Counted from the first letter of the stretch, positions 36,439 to 45,596 are shown. The stretch is DNA of 64,000 bases from Chitinophaga nivalis (GCF_025989125.1 NZ_JAPDNR010000001.1:4446301-4510300), one strand, 5' to 3'. Numbers and translations: made by a program. Notes: generated from the sequence alone by a model not told the origin.

Positions 36439-37566
36439 ATGTTGAAATTATTTAAGAAGATCAACGCCTGGCTCCATCTTTGGTTGGGACTGATTTCAGG
36501 GATCATTATCGTATTCGTGAGCCTGACGGGCTGTGTATTGGTATTTAAATTCGAAATTATAGACCTCACACACCCGGAAAGACGTATCCCTGCCATGGAC
36601 GAAAGCCGGATGTTGCCTCCTTCCGCCCTGCACGCTGCAGCAACAGCAGCCTTACCTGGTAAGGAAGTACATAGTATCTGGTATCATGGACTGGACAGAG
36701 CTGCACATATTGATATCGCTGCAGATACGATACTGTTCATGAACCCTTATACCGGAAAAGTGATTGCGATGGATAAAGAAGAACACTTTTTCCATTTTAT
36801 AGAAGATGGCCACAGACATCTGTGGATGGGCCGGAAGATTGGAGGAAAGATTATAGGCTGGAGCACATTTGTGTTCTTACTGTTGCTGATCAGCGGGCTG
36901 ATATTATGGTATCCTAAAAAATGGAATAAAGCCGGTGTAAATAATAGCCTGAAAATTAAATGGAGTGCCCGTTTCAAACGGCTGAACTACGACCTGCATA
37001 ATGTGCTGGGTTTTTATTCTTTACTCCTGGCTATATTGATGGCGGCTACCGGCCTGGTCATGAGCTTCTCCTGGTTTTCGAAAAGCCTTTATTGGATTAC
37101 GGGAGGCGTAAAAACGGCCCGTGTGGAACCGGCGCCGATTCAACCGCACCCCGCAGCAACCATCCATTTACAGGTAGATAAAGCCTGGAATAAAGTGCGA
37201 CACGAAGTGGCGCAATCCAACAAGAATGATATCATTGTCGGATTTCCGGACGAACCGGATGAAGCGATCTATCTGTGTACAGATATGATCAATGGCCAGT
37301 GGCGCAATATTTATATGGATCCTAATACCCTGGAGGTATTACCCTATTCCGGTAAGAAGATACAGGACCTCCGTTTCGCAGACCAGGTACGTACCTCCAA
37401 CTATGCCTTGCATGTAGGAGCTATCGGCGGGATGACAACAAAAATCCTGTATTTCCTGGCCAGCCTGATTTGTACCAGTTTGCCTATCACTGGTTTTTAT
37501 ATCTGGTGGCATCGGGGAAAGAAAAAAACAAGTAAGACGCCGGCAAAAAAATTGCAGGTGGAATAG
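36439..37566 (+). CDS. PepSY-domain inner-membrane protein (XusC-like)
   Basis: 375 residues with four membrane helices (about 10-35, 137-158, 190-212 and 330-353). The PepSY-associated pattern is visible: INAWLHLWLGLISGII near the start, the DGHRHLWMGRKIGGKIIG segment, FLLLLISGLILWYP, and LNYDLHNVLGFYSLLLAILMAATGL. Conserved His residues in helices (HLWLG, HRHLW, DLHN, ALHVG) can hold haem, as in ferric-chelate reductases. It probably reduces or processes the imported iron complex. Last gene of the xus-like operon, ended by a strong terminator. Confidence 0.85.
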   Translation: MLKLFKKINAWLHLWLGLISGIIIVFVSLTGCVLVFKFEIIDLTHPERRIPAMDESRMLPPSALHAAATAALPGKEVHSIWYHGLDRAAHIDIAADTILFMNPYTGKVIAMDKEEHFFHFIEDGHRHLWMGRKIGGKIIGWSTFVFLLLLISGLILWYPKKWNKAGVNNSLKIKWSARFKRLNYDLHNVLGFYSLLLAILMAATGLVMSFSWFSKSLYWITGGVKTARVEPAPIQPHPAATIHLQVDKAWNKVRHEVAQSNKNDIIVGFPDEPDEAIYLCTDMINGQWRNIYMDPNTLEVLPYSGKKIQDLRFADQVRTSNYALHVGAIGGMTTKILYFLASLICTSLPITGFYIWWHRGKKKTSKTPAKKLQVE

Positions 37567-37623
37567 TGTGATAGCGGATAAGTATCCCGATAATAAGTTA
37601 AGTGTTAACAATGTGTAAGAACG

Positions 37624-37658
37624 CTCCCGGATAGTGATTATCCGGGAGTCTCTTTTTA
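37624..37658 (+). terminator. terminator of the xus-like operon
   Basis: CTCCCGGATA (37624-37633) / TATCCGGGAG (37639-37648), 5-nt loop, followed by TCTCTTTTTA. Confidence 0.88.
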
Positions 37659-37666
37659 TAGCCGGT

Positions 37667-38542
37667 CTATTTTTGTCGCGCTGCTTTCAGCTGTTGTAAT
37701 TCCTTCCTCACTGCTTCCAGCTTTTTATCCTGTTGAATCATATAGAGGGTGAGCTCTTCTATTTTCTGCAGTAACTTTTTATTCATCTCTCCCAGGTCAT
37801 GTCCTTCCTGTTCTATTTCTCCGGCTGCAGGAATATCCGGTAAATGCCGGTGGGCAGCAATAAAGGCAGCCACCTCTTTTAAAGCGGGGAGTGCATAGTC
37901 TTCCCGGAATACAAAGTCCGGCCAGCCGGTGGAAGTTACTTTTACCCTTTGTGCGCCAATAGTGCCATTGACGGCCAGCTTATAGGCGGGGTCGGAGGTG
38001 CCGATACCTACATTGGCGCCGAGCAATAAAATGTGTCCGCCTTTCTCGCGGGCAATGGTATAATTATTTTGTGGATCGATGCCCACCCAGGCTCTTCTGC
38101 CACCGGGGTCTGTATAGCTGGTGTATTGATAGGCGCCGGTGCGGGGGCTGTTGAACTCCTGCATACGATCCGTACCGGTGAAGGTGAATGCGCCATTAAT
38201 GGTTTGTGCCCCACTGTCGGTGATCAGCTTTGTCCAGTTTTCCCAGCCTTGCTTTTGTAACCCCTGCCGGTAAAAGATGCCGCCTGCATTGAAGTTCAGC
38301 TGATGTACCTTACCGCCGGTGCTGTCATTCCAGGGCGCCATAGTCAGCATTGCAGAATAGTGCCCTGTGCCAGGTACGCCTACCACGTTCCGGAACTTCA
38401 TATCAAATCTTGCCTGCCGGCGGAAGCTATCAGGGATTTCCTGTATACTCCTGGTATCATTCACGCTGATAGTAGTCGCATTCTGTGCGAATACAGCCGT
38501 CCCGGATGTTAGCAGGAGGGCTGTTAAAAATGAATATTTCAT
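37667..38542 (-). CDS. secreted tail-fibre-like protein with C-terminal coiled coil
   Basis: 291 residues with a signal peptide ending VFAQ. The middle has short pectin/tail-fibre-like repeats (GAQTINGAFTFTG, NVGIGTSDPAYKLAVNGTIGAQRVKV). The C-terminal part (GWPDFVFREDYALPALKEV, HRHLPDIPAAGEIEQEGHDLGEMNKKLLQKIEELTLYMIQQ) is a pattern seen in many Bacteroidota surface proteins, in which a chaperone-like domain is followed by a coiled coil that probably trimerises. It stands alone; the closest neighbour is the free-standing condensation protein on the same strand. Role unknown, perhaps surface adhesion. Confidence 0.6.
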   Translation of the reverse strand: MKYSFLTALLLTSGTAVFAQNATTISVNDTRSIQEIPDSFRRQARFDMKFRNVVGVPGTGHYSAMLTMAPWNDSTGGKVHQLNFNAGGIFYRQGLQKQGWENWTKLITDSGAQTINGAFTFTGTDRMQEFNSPRTGAYQYTSYTDPGGRRAWVGIDPQNNYTIAREKGGHILLLGANVGIGTSDPAYKLAVNGTIGAQRVKVTSTGWPDFVFREDYALPALKEVAAFIAAHRHLPDIPAAGEIEQEGHDLGEMNKKLLQKIEELTLYMIQQDKKLEAVRKELQQLKAARQK

Positions 38543-38658
38543 ATGTATAGTTTGACAATAATAAATACGTTCCCGGATAGCATATGTTTAATAAACTAAA
38601 ATGGATAAACGTATATGCCTGATAGTTAGGATACGTGATGAATTTTATTTACCGGCAT

Positions 38659-38688
38659 AAAAAATTCCTGCTGTTTAACAGCAGTAGG
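38659..38688 (-). terminator. terminator of the condensation-domain gene
   Basis: CTGCTG (38668-38673) pairs with CAGCAG (38679-38684), with outer CC/GG. On the minus strand a TTTTTT run (38664-38659) follows. It lies just after the stop at 38690. Confidence 0.75.
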
Positions 38689-38689
38689 A

Positions 38690-40039
38690 TTATTCAGCGT
38701 CTGCCTGCTGGAAAAGCCTGTCGACGGGTATTTCCGGCGAAGATGTGATCCGGTGCAGGAGCGCGTTGAATTGTGTGGCCAGTTCCGTCAGCTGTTCCGG
38801 GGTATAAAAGCTGCTGTGGTAGTTCCACTGGAAGGAACAACTGTCGCCGTCATCCGCGATGATCACCGACAACGGATAAAAAACAAGGTCGATAGGCGTA
38901 TGGCCCCACACAGGTTGTTCCCAGGCTTCATTCCGGAAAGATTCATTCAGATAATTTACATGGAGCAGCGACGCAGATTGCAATGGCAGGTCGCGGAAGT
39001 CGTCGTAATTCAGCAACAGGTATTTCATGGTTTGCAGAAACTCCAGGTAAGTTTGTTGTATCACTTGCAGGACTGTGTGTTGTGGATTCACGGGTACACG
39101 AATAAAACTACCACCCATCAGGTGCCCGATGAGGCGCGCGGTTTGTTTTTTGAACCGGTCGCCTGCAAGCGTAGAGATCATGATCTCGGGTTGTTTATAA
39201 ACGGTGTAAAACAACAAGGTAGCATTGGCGAGGAGAATACCCGGTCTGCTGATGCGTGAGGAGGCCGACAGTTGCTGTAGCTGTGCATAGGTATCCGCAG
39301 GCAACGGACAGGCGTATTGCATAGCTTTGCCGGGTGTGTTGAGCACTCCTTTCAGGAATGCATCATATTGTGATGGATGCAGAGATACAGCAGTTTCGTT
39401 TTGTTGCAACAACTTTATCAACCTGTTTTGCAACCCACCCAGCAACAACGGTGTAAGTTTATGCAACCAATATTGTATGCGCTCTTCTTTTTTAAGATGC
39501 CACTCTTCATTTTTTAAGCGGGAGTAATCCTTGAGTTGCAATGGTAATGGTGTTTCCGCAGGTGGTGTATTTGCCTGCCATGCAGCATAGGCCTCCGTTA
39601 ATTCACTGATCAGTATTTTAACCGACCATTCATCAGATATGATATGATGTAATGCCAGATACACAATAGCGGATGTACCGTCCGGGATAACATATATGCG
39701 GAAGAGTGGTGGTGCAGAGAGGTTACGCATCGTTTGCATCAGCATCGGCATGAGCGTGGCTACAGATACCTGGTCCGGTGCGCTGTCCAGATAGATAGGA
39801 GCGAAGCCGGCAGCGGTATCGCCGGATAATACCTGCTGATATAAAGTGGAGGCTTCGTATATAAATACTGTGCGCAAACTTTCATGTCTTTCTACTACGG
39901 TCCGGTAGGCTTTTTCAAAGGCAGTGCGGTCAAATGTATCCAATCTGATTTTACTCAACAGAATTTCCACATCATATTGCTCATTGATGATCCAATCTTC
40001 GTATTGCTTGGCAAAGGCTTCATGTAAGGAACGGGTCAT
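38690..40039 (-). CDS. free-standing NRPS condensation-domain protein
   Basis: 449 residues, made of a single condensation domain and nothing else. The core His motif is HHIISDEW (His131, His132, Asp136), so catalysis should be possible, although the Gly after Asp is Glu. N-terminal RHESLRTVFIYE and the later block with EIMISTLAGDRFKKQTARLIGHLMGG correspond to condensation cores C2 and C5. Stand-alone condensation proteins can join a carrier-bound acyl group or amine, or release the final product. It is divergent from the GT2 gene across about 300 bp and is the only minus-strand gene of the cluster. Confidence 0.8.
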   Translation of the reverse strand: MTRSLHEAFAKQYEDWIINEQYDVEILLSKIRLDTFDRTAFEKAYRTVVERHESLRTVFIYEASTLYQQVLSGDTAAGFAPIYLDSAPDQVSVATLMPMLMQTMRNLSAPPLFRIYVIPDGTSAIVYLALHHIISDEWSVKILISELTEAYAAWQANTPPAETPLPLQLKDYSRLKNEEWHLKKEERIQYWLHKLTPLLLGGLQNRLIKLLQQNETAVSLHPSQYDAFLKGVLNTPGKAMQYACPLPADTYAQLQQLSASSRISRPGILLANATLLFYTVYKQPEIMISTLAGDRFKKQTARLIGHLMGGSFIRVPVNPQHTVLQVIQQTYLEFLQTMKYLLLNYDDFRDLPLQSASLLHVNYLNESFRNEAWEQPVWGHTPIDLVFYPLSVIIADDGDSCSFQWNYHSSFYTPEQLTELATQFNALLHRITSSPEIPVDRLFQQADAE

Positions 40040-40349
40040 TGGTTAACGGTTTGTTTAGGGCGTGTACGAGAAATTATGTGTTGCGATGTAAGAACGATGT
40101 AATTTAAAGTGGGTTGTCATCATTTTAAAATTATTTTTTAAGTGCTTGCTTTTTAAATTAAAAACGTATACTTTTATTTCGGACCGGTGCTTATTGTTTA
40201 TTTGATCATGCCTTAAAACCCAGATTCCGTTTACCCATAAGCGATTAATGCCAATACCCGTTATCAGTTAAAAACCTTATTATAATATATCGTGTGTAAT
40301 GCTGCTGCACGCAGCAGCAAGGAGTTGTTTGACCAAAAGAAAACCCAAG
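40040..40349. other. divergent promoter region of the biosynthetic cluster
   Basis: About 310 bases between the condensation protein (minus) and the GT2 gene (plus). A palindromic hairpin, TGCTGCT (40300-40306) with AGCAGCA (40313-40319), is followed at once by AAGGAG, roughly 25 bp before the chosen GT2 start. TTATAATATAT at about 40279-40290 could be a promoter core. Confidence 0.4.
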
Positions 40350-41576
40350 ATGACTGGACCGTTTAGTTTGTTAGCATGGACCACCATCGTATTGCTGTTA
40401 TTGAAAGGGGTAACTTGTTTATTTACAAGATTGCCAGGTAAAAAAAAGAAATCCGTTGCCAACGTACCTGATCATGCTGATACAATGGAAGATTTGCCTG
40501 CGCTCACCATTTTAATTCCGGCTTACAATGAAGAAGTAACCATTGCCGCTGTTATTGAAACCTTGCTGTGTCATGAATTACCGGGTTTGCGAATACTGGT
40601 GATCAATGATGGTTCTACGGATAATACCCTGCAGGTACTTGTTCGCCGCTTCGGATTGCATCCGGATGTAAGCATTTATACGCAGTCCAATAAAGGAAAG
40701 TCGGCTGCGTTGAATTACGGACTGGAACTGGTGCAGACAGCAATCGTTGGGGTGATTGATGCAGATACGATGGTGCCGCCCGGCGTGTTGCCTTCGTCGC
40801 TGTCGCATTTCAGTGATCCGGATATCGCCGCCGTATGTGGCAATATAAAAGTAGGTAATGCCAACAAAAACTGGTTGATACAATTCCAGAAAATAGAATA
40901 CCAGACGATCAATTATGAGAAGTCATTTTTGCAGCATCGTAACTGGATATCTGTGATCCCCGGTGCACTGGGATTGTTCCGTACCAATCGCTTGCGGGAA
41001 GCAGGCGGCTTTCGGGAAACAGCGCTGACGGAAGATTATGACCTCACCATCAGACTGGTAAAGCAAGGATATAAAATCACCTATGCATCTGCCGCAACAG
41101 GAGAAACAGAAGTGCCGGAAACCTTACCGGCATTATATAAACAACGGATGCGGTGGATTTACGGCAACCTGCAAACTATCCTGGAACACCGTCGTTTTTT
41201 AAGGAGCCGCAGCTACAATGCAAGCAGCAGGATGGCGCTGTTATTTGATCTGTATTATAACAAACTGGCACAGGTAACCGGATGTGTGATAGACGGATGG
41301 GTGTTGTGGAGTGTAGTGCAGGGCAGTACTGCGTGGCTGCTTTATTACGTGGTGTTTATACTGGCAGATGGTATTTGTTCCTGGATGGGGCTTTATCATA
41401 ACCGGGCAGAAACAGGCGCTTATCTGCGGGTAATACCGCAGCGTTTTTTCTTCCGGATATTTACCACCATCATTATCCTGCATGCTGCCATGGTACTCTT
41501 GTTTAAAGGAAAACAACAATGGAATAAACTTACCCGCACCGGCAAGTTCCGGTTGCAGGAAATGGATACCGCCTGA
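40350..41576 (+). CDS. processive membrane glycosyltransferase, family GT2
   Basis: 408 residues from the ATG at 40350 (MTGPFSLL); the frame is open to 40299, but those 17 codons lie over a hairpin. One N-terminal helix, a cytoplasmic GT-A domain and at least two C-terminal helices are seen. Motifs: LVINDGSTD, DADT (DxD), TEDYDL and the QRMRW (QxxRW) signature of processive enzymes such as PgaC and cellulose or hyaluronan synthases. It polymerises or transfers a sugar from a nucleotide donor at the membrane. It is the first plus-strand gene of the cluster, 69 bp before the ACP gene. Confidence 0.85.
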   Translation: MTGPFSLLAWTTIVLLLLKGVTCLFTRLPGKKKKSVANVPDHADTMEDLPALTILIPAYNEEVTIAAVIETLLCHELPGLRILVINDGSTDNTLQVLVRRFGLHPDVSIYTQSNKGKSAALNYGLELVQTAIVGVIDADTMVPPGVLPSSLSHFSDPDIAAVCGNIKVGNANKNWLIQFQKIEYQTINYEKSFLQHRNWISVIPGALGLFRTNRLREAGGFRETALTEDYDLTIRLVKQGYKITYASAATGETEVPETLPALYKQRMRWIYGNLQTILEHRRFLRSRSYNASSRMALLFDLYYNKLAQVTGCVIDGWVLWSVVQGSTAWLLYYVVFILADGICSWMGLYHNRAETGAYLRVIPQRFFFRIFTTIIILHAAMVLLFKGKQQWNKLTRTGKFRLQEMDTA

Positions 41577-41645
41577 TAAGAGACCAACTGATTTTACGGT
41601 ACATACCTTTTTAAAAATATAACAACCACATTCAAGCGTCCAATC

Positions 41646-41894
41646 ATGAAAGACAAAATTATCAAAGCCATTGAGCGGGTAACCGGAGAACAGGTAGATG
41701 TAAACCTGGCCATGCATTCCACTAATCTGCTGTTTGATCTTGGATTGAACTCACTCAACCTGATCGAATTCATTGTAGAACTGGAAAAAACATTTGAGAT
41801 GGAAGTAGACATGAGTGCACTCAGTCTGACCGTTTTCGATAGTCTCGATAGTATTGCACATTTTGTGAACCAAAATATACCTAAAAATGCCTGA
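41646..41894 (+). CDS. acyl carrier protein (free-standing)
   Basis: 82 residues. A helical carrier protein with the phosphopantetheine-serine in DLGLNSLNLIEFIVELE (Ser about 37). The acidic helix II and the C-terminal LDSIAHFVNQNI fit an ACP. It should receive an acyl group, most likely from the AMP-ligase three genes downstream. The next gene starts inside its end (8-bp overlap), so the two proteins are made in step. Confidence 0.85.
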   Translation: MKDKIIKAIERVTGEQVDVNLAMHSTNLLFDLGLNSLNLIEFIVELEKTFEMEVDMSALSLTVFDSLDSIAHFVNQNIPKNA

Positions 41895-42978
41895 GCATAG
41901 CAGGGAACCGGGTGAGGTAACCATATTGTCGTCCCGACTGGGCTTCGGCCAGTATATTCCATCGCTGCTGTTGAAAAACCGGCTGATAAAAGCTGGTATC
42001 CCGGCCACCTTGCTTTTTGTGGAGGACTATTTTACAGAAGAAAAAAGAGCCACTTTTGATAAAACCAGAAAAGCCTTCAATGGCAATCCACATCTGGCCA
42101 GGGTAGCTGCTAAACTGGATTTTAACAACACGCACCTGTTCTCTCCGGTGGCCAGGCAGCAACTGATCGATCAATGGCAACTGGAAGCGCGCCGGGAATT
42201 TATTTGTTTCTCCGGTTACTGGGCAGACATCCTGGAAGGATACGCAACGGTAATGCCTATTGTGGTAACGGGTATTATCATGGATGCAAAGGCATCGCCG
42301 GTATGGCAGCCGATCATGCATACCAAAAAATATCCGCGTGAACTGTACCGGTTTTTTGACGTGGAAAAAACGGAAATTAATTATACCCTGCAGCTGACAG
42401 CAGACCTGCCGGAAATTGCCTGGCAGAAACGAACCAGACAGGTGATTGCACATGGCGGCGGCTGGGGTGTTTTTGAACCGGCGGAAATCGCGGCTATTCC
42501 TGACCTGTATCAGAAAATATGTATCATCAATACTACCTCAGCGGCGGCCAGCGGCAATATACACTATTACCTGAACGTAATGCCGGAAGCTGAAACAGCT
42601 GTGTTTCCCGGATTAAAGAAAATCCATACCGAAAATTTATTGTACTGCAACAACTACCATGTAAGCCTGGAACTGATGGCTGATGCCCGGGCCATTATCA
42701 GCAAGCCCGGTGGTATGACGCTGGTAGATTCGCTGATCACCGCCACACCGGTTATTTTTCTGGAGGGCATCGGTGTACATGAAAGTGCCAACCAGTCTTT
42801 ATGGATCAGCATGGGGCTGGGTATGAAATGGACGACCTGGAAAGCACAGGGTTTTCCACTGGCAGCACTGACGACGATGCACGAAAATCTGGTAGCGGTG
42901 AATCAACATAAAAAAGACCTTTTCTGTCAACTGATAGCACAATACAAACAAAACCTCATTGATCATTTAAATCCATAA
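41887..42978 (+). CDS. GT-B fold glycosyltransferase, UGT/MurG-like
   Basis: 363 residues, no signal peptide. The N-terminus (SSRLGFGQYIPSLLLKNRLI) is a Rossmann-type start seen in UGT/MurG enzymes. The donor-binding half has HGGGWGVFEPAEIAAIP and a loop matching the GT28 nucleotide-sugar block: ADARAIISKPGGMTLVDSLI...TPVIFLEGIGVHESANQS (S/R-x-G-G-M-T-L followed by P-x-x-x-x-x and H-E-x-x-N). It most likely glycosylates an acyl or peptide intermediate of this cluster. It overlaps the ACP gene by 8 bp and ends 4 bp before the radical SAM gene. Confidence 0.65.
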   Translation: MPEHSREPGEVTILSSRLGFGQYIPSLLLKNRLIKAGIPATLLFVEDYFTEEKRATFDKTRKAFNGNPHLARVAAKLDFNNTHLFSPVARQQLIDQWQLEARREFICFSGYWADILEGYATVMPIVVTGIIMDAKASPVWQPIMHTKKYPRELYRFFDVEKTEINYTLQLTADLPEIAWQKRTRQVIAHGGGWGVFEPAEIAAIPDLYQKICIINTTSAAASGNIHYYLNVMPEAETAVFPGLKKIHTENLLYCNNYHVSLELMADARAIISKPGGMTLVDSLITATPVIFLEGIGVHESANQSLWISMGLGMKWTTWKAQGFPLAALTTMHENLVAVNQHKKDLFCQLIAQYKQNLIDHLNP

Positions 42979-42982
42979 ATCT

Positions 42983-44155
42983 ATGCAACCCAGAACAACG
43001 CTTAAGTATGATAGTCTTGGACTTCAGAAAATGCAGCGTAAACTGCAATCTATACGGGAATGCGCGCGGGAGCGGGAAGTAGATGCTACCTATGCCCGGG
43101 AGTTTCCGGATGAAATCGGCCTCAAACTCACCAATCGCTGTAACCTGCGATGTACGCACTGTTTCCAGTGGGATATCGGTGGTTATCACCATAGCCTCGA
43201 TAAATCAGCCCTGAAAAAAGAAGGAGACCTGCGTATTGAAGTAGTCCGCGAATTGTTTGAAAAAACAAAAGCACAGCAATCTTCCCTGTACCTGTGGGGT
43301 GGTGAGCCTACCCTCTACGCACATTGGGATGAACTGATTGAACTGTTGAAAGAAGATCCCCGGGATACCGTGATGTGTACCAACGCCGTGAACCTGCAAC
43401 ATCAGATGGAATCCCTGATCAGTATCTCCGAATGCCTGAATATATTAATCAGCATCGAAGGCCCGGAAGACATACACGATAAGATAAGAGGAAAAAATAC
43501 CTACGGCAAAATCCTGGAAAACCTGGAAACCTTGCTGGCCAGACAACAAAAAGGAGAGTACAAGGGAACCATTTCTGTAGAAGCGGTGATCAGCGACGGA
43601 TTGATTCCGCAGCTCTATGATTTCTGTGAATACTATGAAAAGAAAGGTATCAATTCGCTGTTCCTCAATTTCCCCTGGTTTATTCCGGATCACGTAGCAG
43701 ACGAAATGGATGCATTTTTTGCGGAGAAATACCACTGGATGAATACAGATAGAGGAAAAGGGAATTCATGGCATTCTTTCGACTTTAAAATCAGTCAGGA
43801 GATGATTCCGGAACTGAAGGTGCAGATAGAAAAAATCATGAACAAAACCTGGGATATCCGGATTCGCTTCCATCCTGACTTACGCGAAGACCTGGTAGAT
43901 TACATTGAAGGCGCTACCAAACCAGCCCAGCGTAAAACCCGTTGTTTAGGTATTTCCAATCGTATCGACCTGCTCCCCAGCGGTCAGGTAACGCCTTGCA
44001 AGAAGTTCACTGAATTTATTGTCGGCGACCTGAATAACCAAAGCCTGGAAGATGTATGGAATGGACCTGATTACAAACGCTTCCGGGAAGTACATAACAA
44101 TGAGCTGATGAGTATTTGTTCAAAATGTGAAATATTGTATGCCAACGGTATTTGA
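42983..44155 (+). CDS. radical SAM enzyme with SPASM-type C-terminal cluster
   Basis: 390 residues. The 4Fe-4S/SAM motif is CNLRCTHC (Cys53, Cys57, Cys60, CxxxCxxC), followed by YLWGGEPTLYAHW, the glycine-rich SAM pocket. The C-terminal part has CLGISNRIDLLPSGQVTPC and later SICSKC, a SPASM/twitch-like cluster-binding layout used by enzymes that modify peptides or small molecules (PqqE, MftC, sactionine synthases). A 35-residue N-terminal helix (basic, MQRKLQSIRECARERE) precedes the core. It sits between the ACP/GT genes and the ligase, 4 bp after one and overlapping the other, so a direct role on the carrier-bound product is likely. Confidence 0.88.
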   Translation: MQPRTTLKYDSLGLQKMQRKLQSIRECAREREVDATYAREFPDEIGLKLTNRCNLRCTHCFQWDIGGYHHSLDKSALKKEGDLRIEVVRELFEKTKAQQSSLYLWGGEPTLYAHWDELIELLKEDPRDTVMCTNAVNLQHQMESLISISECLNILISIEGPEDIHDKIRGKNTYGKILENLETLLARQQKGEYKGTISVEAVISDGLIPQLYDFCEYYEKKGINSLFLNFPWFIPDHVADEMDAFFAEKYHWMNTDRGKGNSWHSFDFKISQEMIPELKVQIEKIMNKTWDIRIRFHPDLREDLVDYIEGATKPAQRKTRCLGISNRIDLLPSGQVTPCKKFTEFIVGDLNNQSLEDVWNGPDYKRFREVHNNELMSICSKCEILYANGI

Positions 44156-45506
44156 TGCCAATTCCCTGCCGGCACTTTTCCGGCAACAGGTAGATCGTTT
44201 CCCGGACCACCCTTACATTACGAAAGAAAAGACTTTCACCTATCAGGAAAGTGACCGCATCATCCGGCATATTGCTGCCGGATTGATAGCGGTAAATCCG
44301 GAACGGAAAATGGTCGCCCTTAATATTCCCTGCCACCAGCAGCTGCTCTTTGTTTTTTGGGCATGCATGCTGGCTGGTATGGATGTATTACTGCTGCCGG
44401 ATTTGCACGAAACAGCCCTGGAACAGGACCTGGCAGCTTTCCCCCATATACCCCTTGTTATCACCGGAAAAGAAGATTTCCTGCAGCCAGGTGCTGCAGG
44501 ACCCGGAGAGGAGGCATCGCTGGCAGACGTGGGACCGGTAGCCGCTGTTTATTTTTTTTCCAGCGGTACTACGGGCAAGCCTAAACTGATTTGCAATACC
44601 CACTATCAGCTACTGGCTGCACTCCGTTGTTTATACAATCAACGCCAACTGCATTACCTGCAGGACTGTAAAACCGTTTATATTACGCCGCCTTTATTTC
44701 ATTCCTACGGATTAAGTGCAATGCTGGAATATACCATGATGGGCGCGGCTATTATACTTCCCCGGGAACGTGCTTTACTGGGGCCGGTAACCACCCTCTT
44801 TCATCCGGCAACGGCTGCCGTGATAGAGGCAATAGAAGGCGTGCCCTACTTTTACCGCCAGCTGAAATCGGTCGTTTCCCGGTTGAAACTGCCCCGCCTG
44901 AAACATATCGGATTCGGCGGCGATGCAGTAGATACCGGTCTTACGGGATGGCTGCAGGAGGCTTTTCCGGAGGTGCGTTATTCTGTTCGTTACGGTATCA
45001 CGGAAATACCTTCGGTCATCGCCATTCAGGAATTTGTGACAGGAGAAGATATCAATCCGGCTTACCTTACCAGCTGGCTGCCCGTTTATCAGTTGTCTGT
45101 ACAGGCAGAAGAGGAGGGAACCGGCGATACCGGCGTATTGTGTGTAACCACGGAAACCGATGCCGGTGTTGTTGTTACAATACCAACAGGAGATGTGGTG
45201 AGCCGCCGGGGCACGGGTTTTTACCTGGAAGGCAGAAGTACCGTATTTTTTAAATACAAAGGTTTTCGCATCAACCCCGTGAGAATTGAAACCGTGCTGA
45301 ATACTTTTGATGGTATACAGGCATCGCGTGTGTATTTAGGGGAGAATGGCAAACTGCAGGCTGCCTGTGAGTCGGCAGTAGCATTGCCGGTAGCAGCGTT
45401 GCAGGCTTATCTGGTACAATATTTACCGGCATACATGGTGCCGGATGAATGGCTACAGGTACCTGTGATCAAAAGAACAGCTACCGGAAAGATAGTACGT
45501 TTTTAA
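44127..45506 (+). CDS. AMP-dependent acyl ligase (acyl-ACP synthetase-like)
   Basis: 459 residues; starts inside the radical SAM gene (29-bp overlap, or 17 bp if the Met at 44139 is used). ANL-superfamily motifs: FFSSGTTGKPKLICNTH (A3 loop), YGITE (A5), VRYGITEIPSV, and the C-terminal lysine motif KRTATGKIVRF (A10). It activates a carboxylic acid as the adenylate and passes it to a thiol, most simply that of the cluster ACP. It is shorter than typical NRPS adenylation domains (about 510) and has no carrier attached. The substrate is unknown. Confidence 0.85.
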   Translation: MKYCMPTVFDANSLPALFRQQVDRFPDHPYITKEKTFTYQESDRIIRHIAAGLIAVNPERKMVALNIPCHQQLLFVFWACMLAGMDVLLLPDLHETALEQDLAAFPHIPLVITGKEDFLQPGAAGPGEEASLADVGPVAAVYFFSSGTTGKPKLICNTHYQLLAALRCLYNQRQLHYLQDCKTVYITPPLFHSYGLSAMLEYTMMGAAIILPRERALLGPVTTLFHPATAAVIEAIEGVPYFYRQLKSVVSRLKLPRLKHIGFGGDAVDTGLTGWLQEAFPEVRYSVRYGITEIPSVIAIQEFVTGEDINPAYLTSWLPVYQLSVQAEEEGTGDTGVLCVTTETDAGVVVTIPTGDVVSRRGTGFYLEGRSTVFFKYKGFRINPVRIETVLNTFDGIQASRVYLGENGKLQAACESAVALPVAALQAYLVQYLPAYMVPDEWLQVPVIKRTATGKIVRF

Positions 45507-45542
45507 AAAAAAAGCCCGATTGGGTAAACCAATAATGTGCGC

Positions 45543-45581
45543 GGAATACTTCAACAAACTTTTTTTTCACTGAAGTATTCC
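45543..45581. promoter_or_regulatory. perfect 11-bp inverted repeat upstream of the NRPS genes
   Basis: GGAATACTTCA (45543-45553) and TGAAGTATTCC (45571-45581) are separated by 17 nt that contain a run of eight T. It could be an operator or a hairpin; its right arm lies where a -33 element would be. Confidence 0.55.
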
Positions 45582-45596
45582 TACTGTGAGGTAAAC

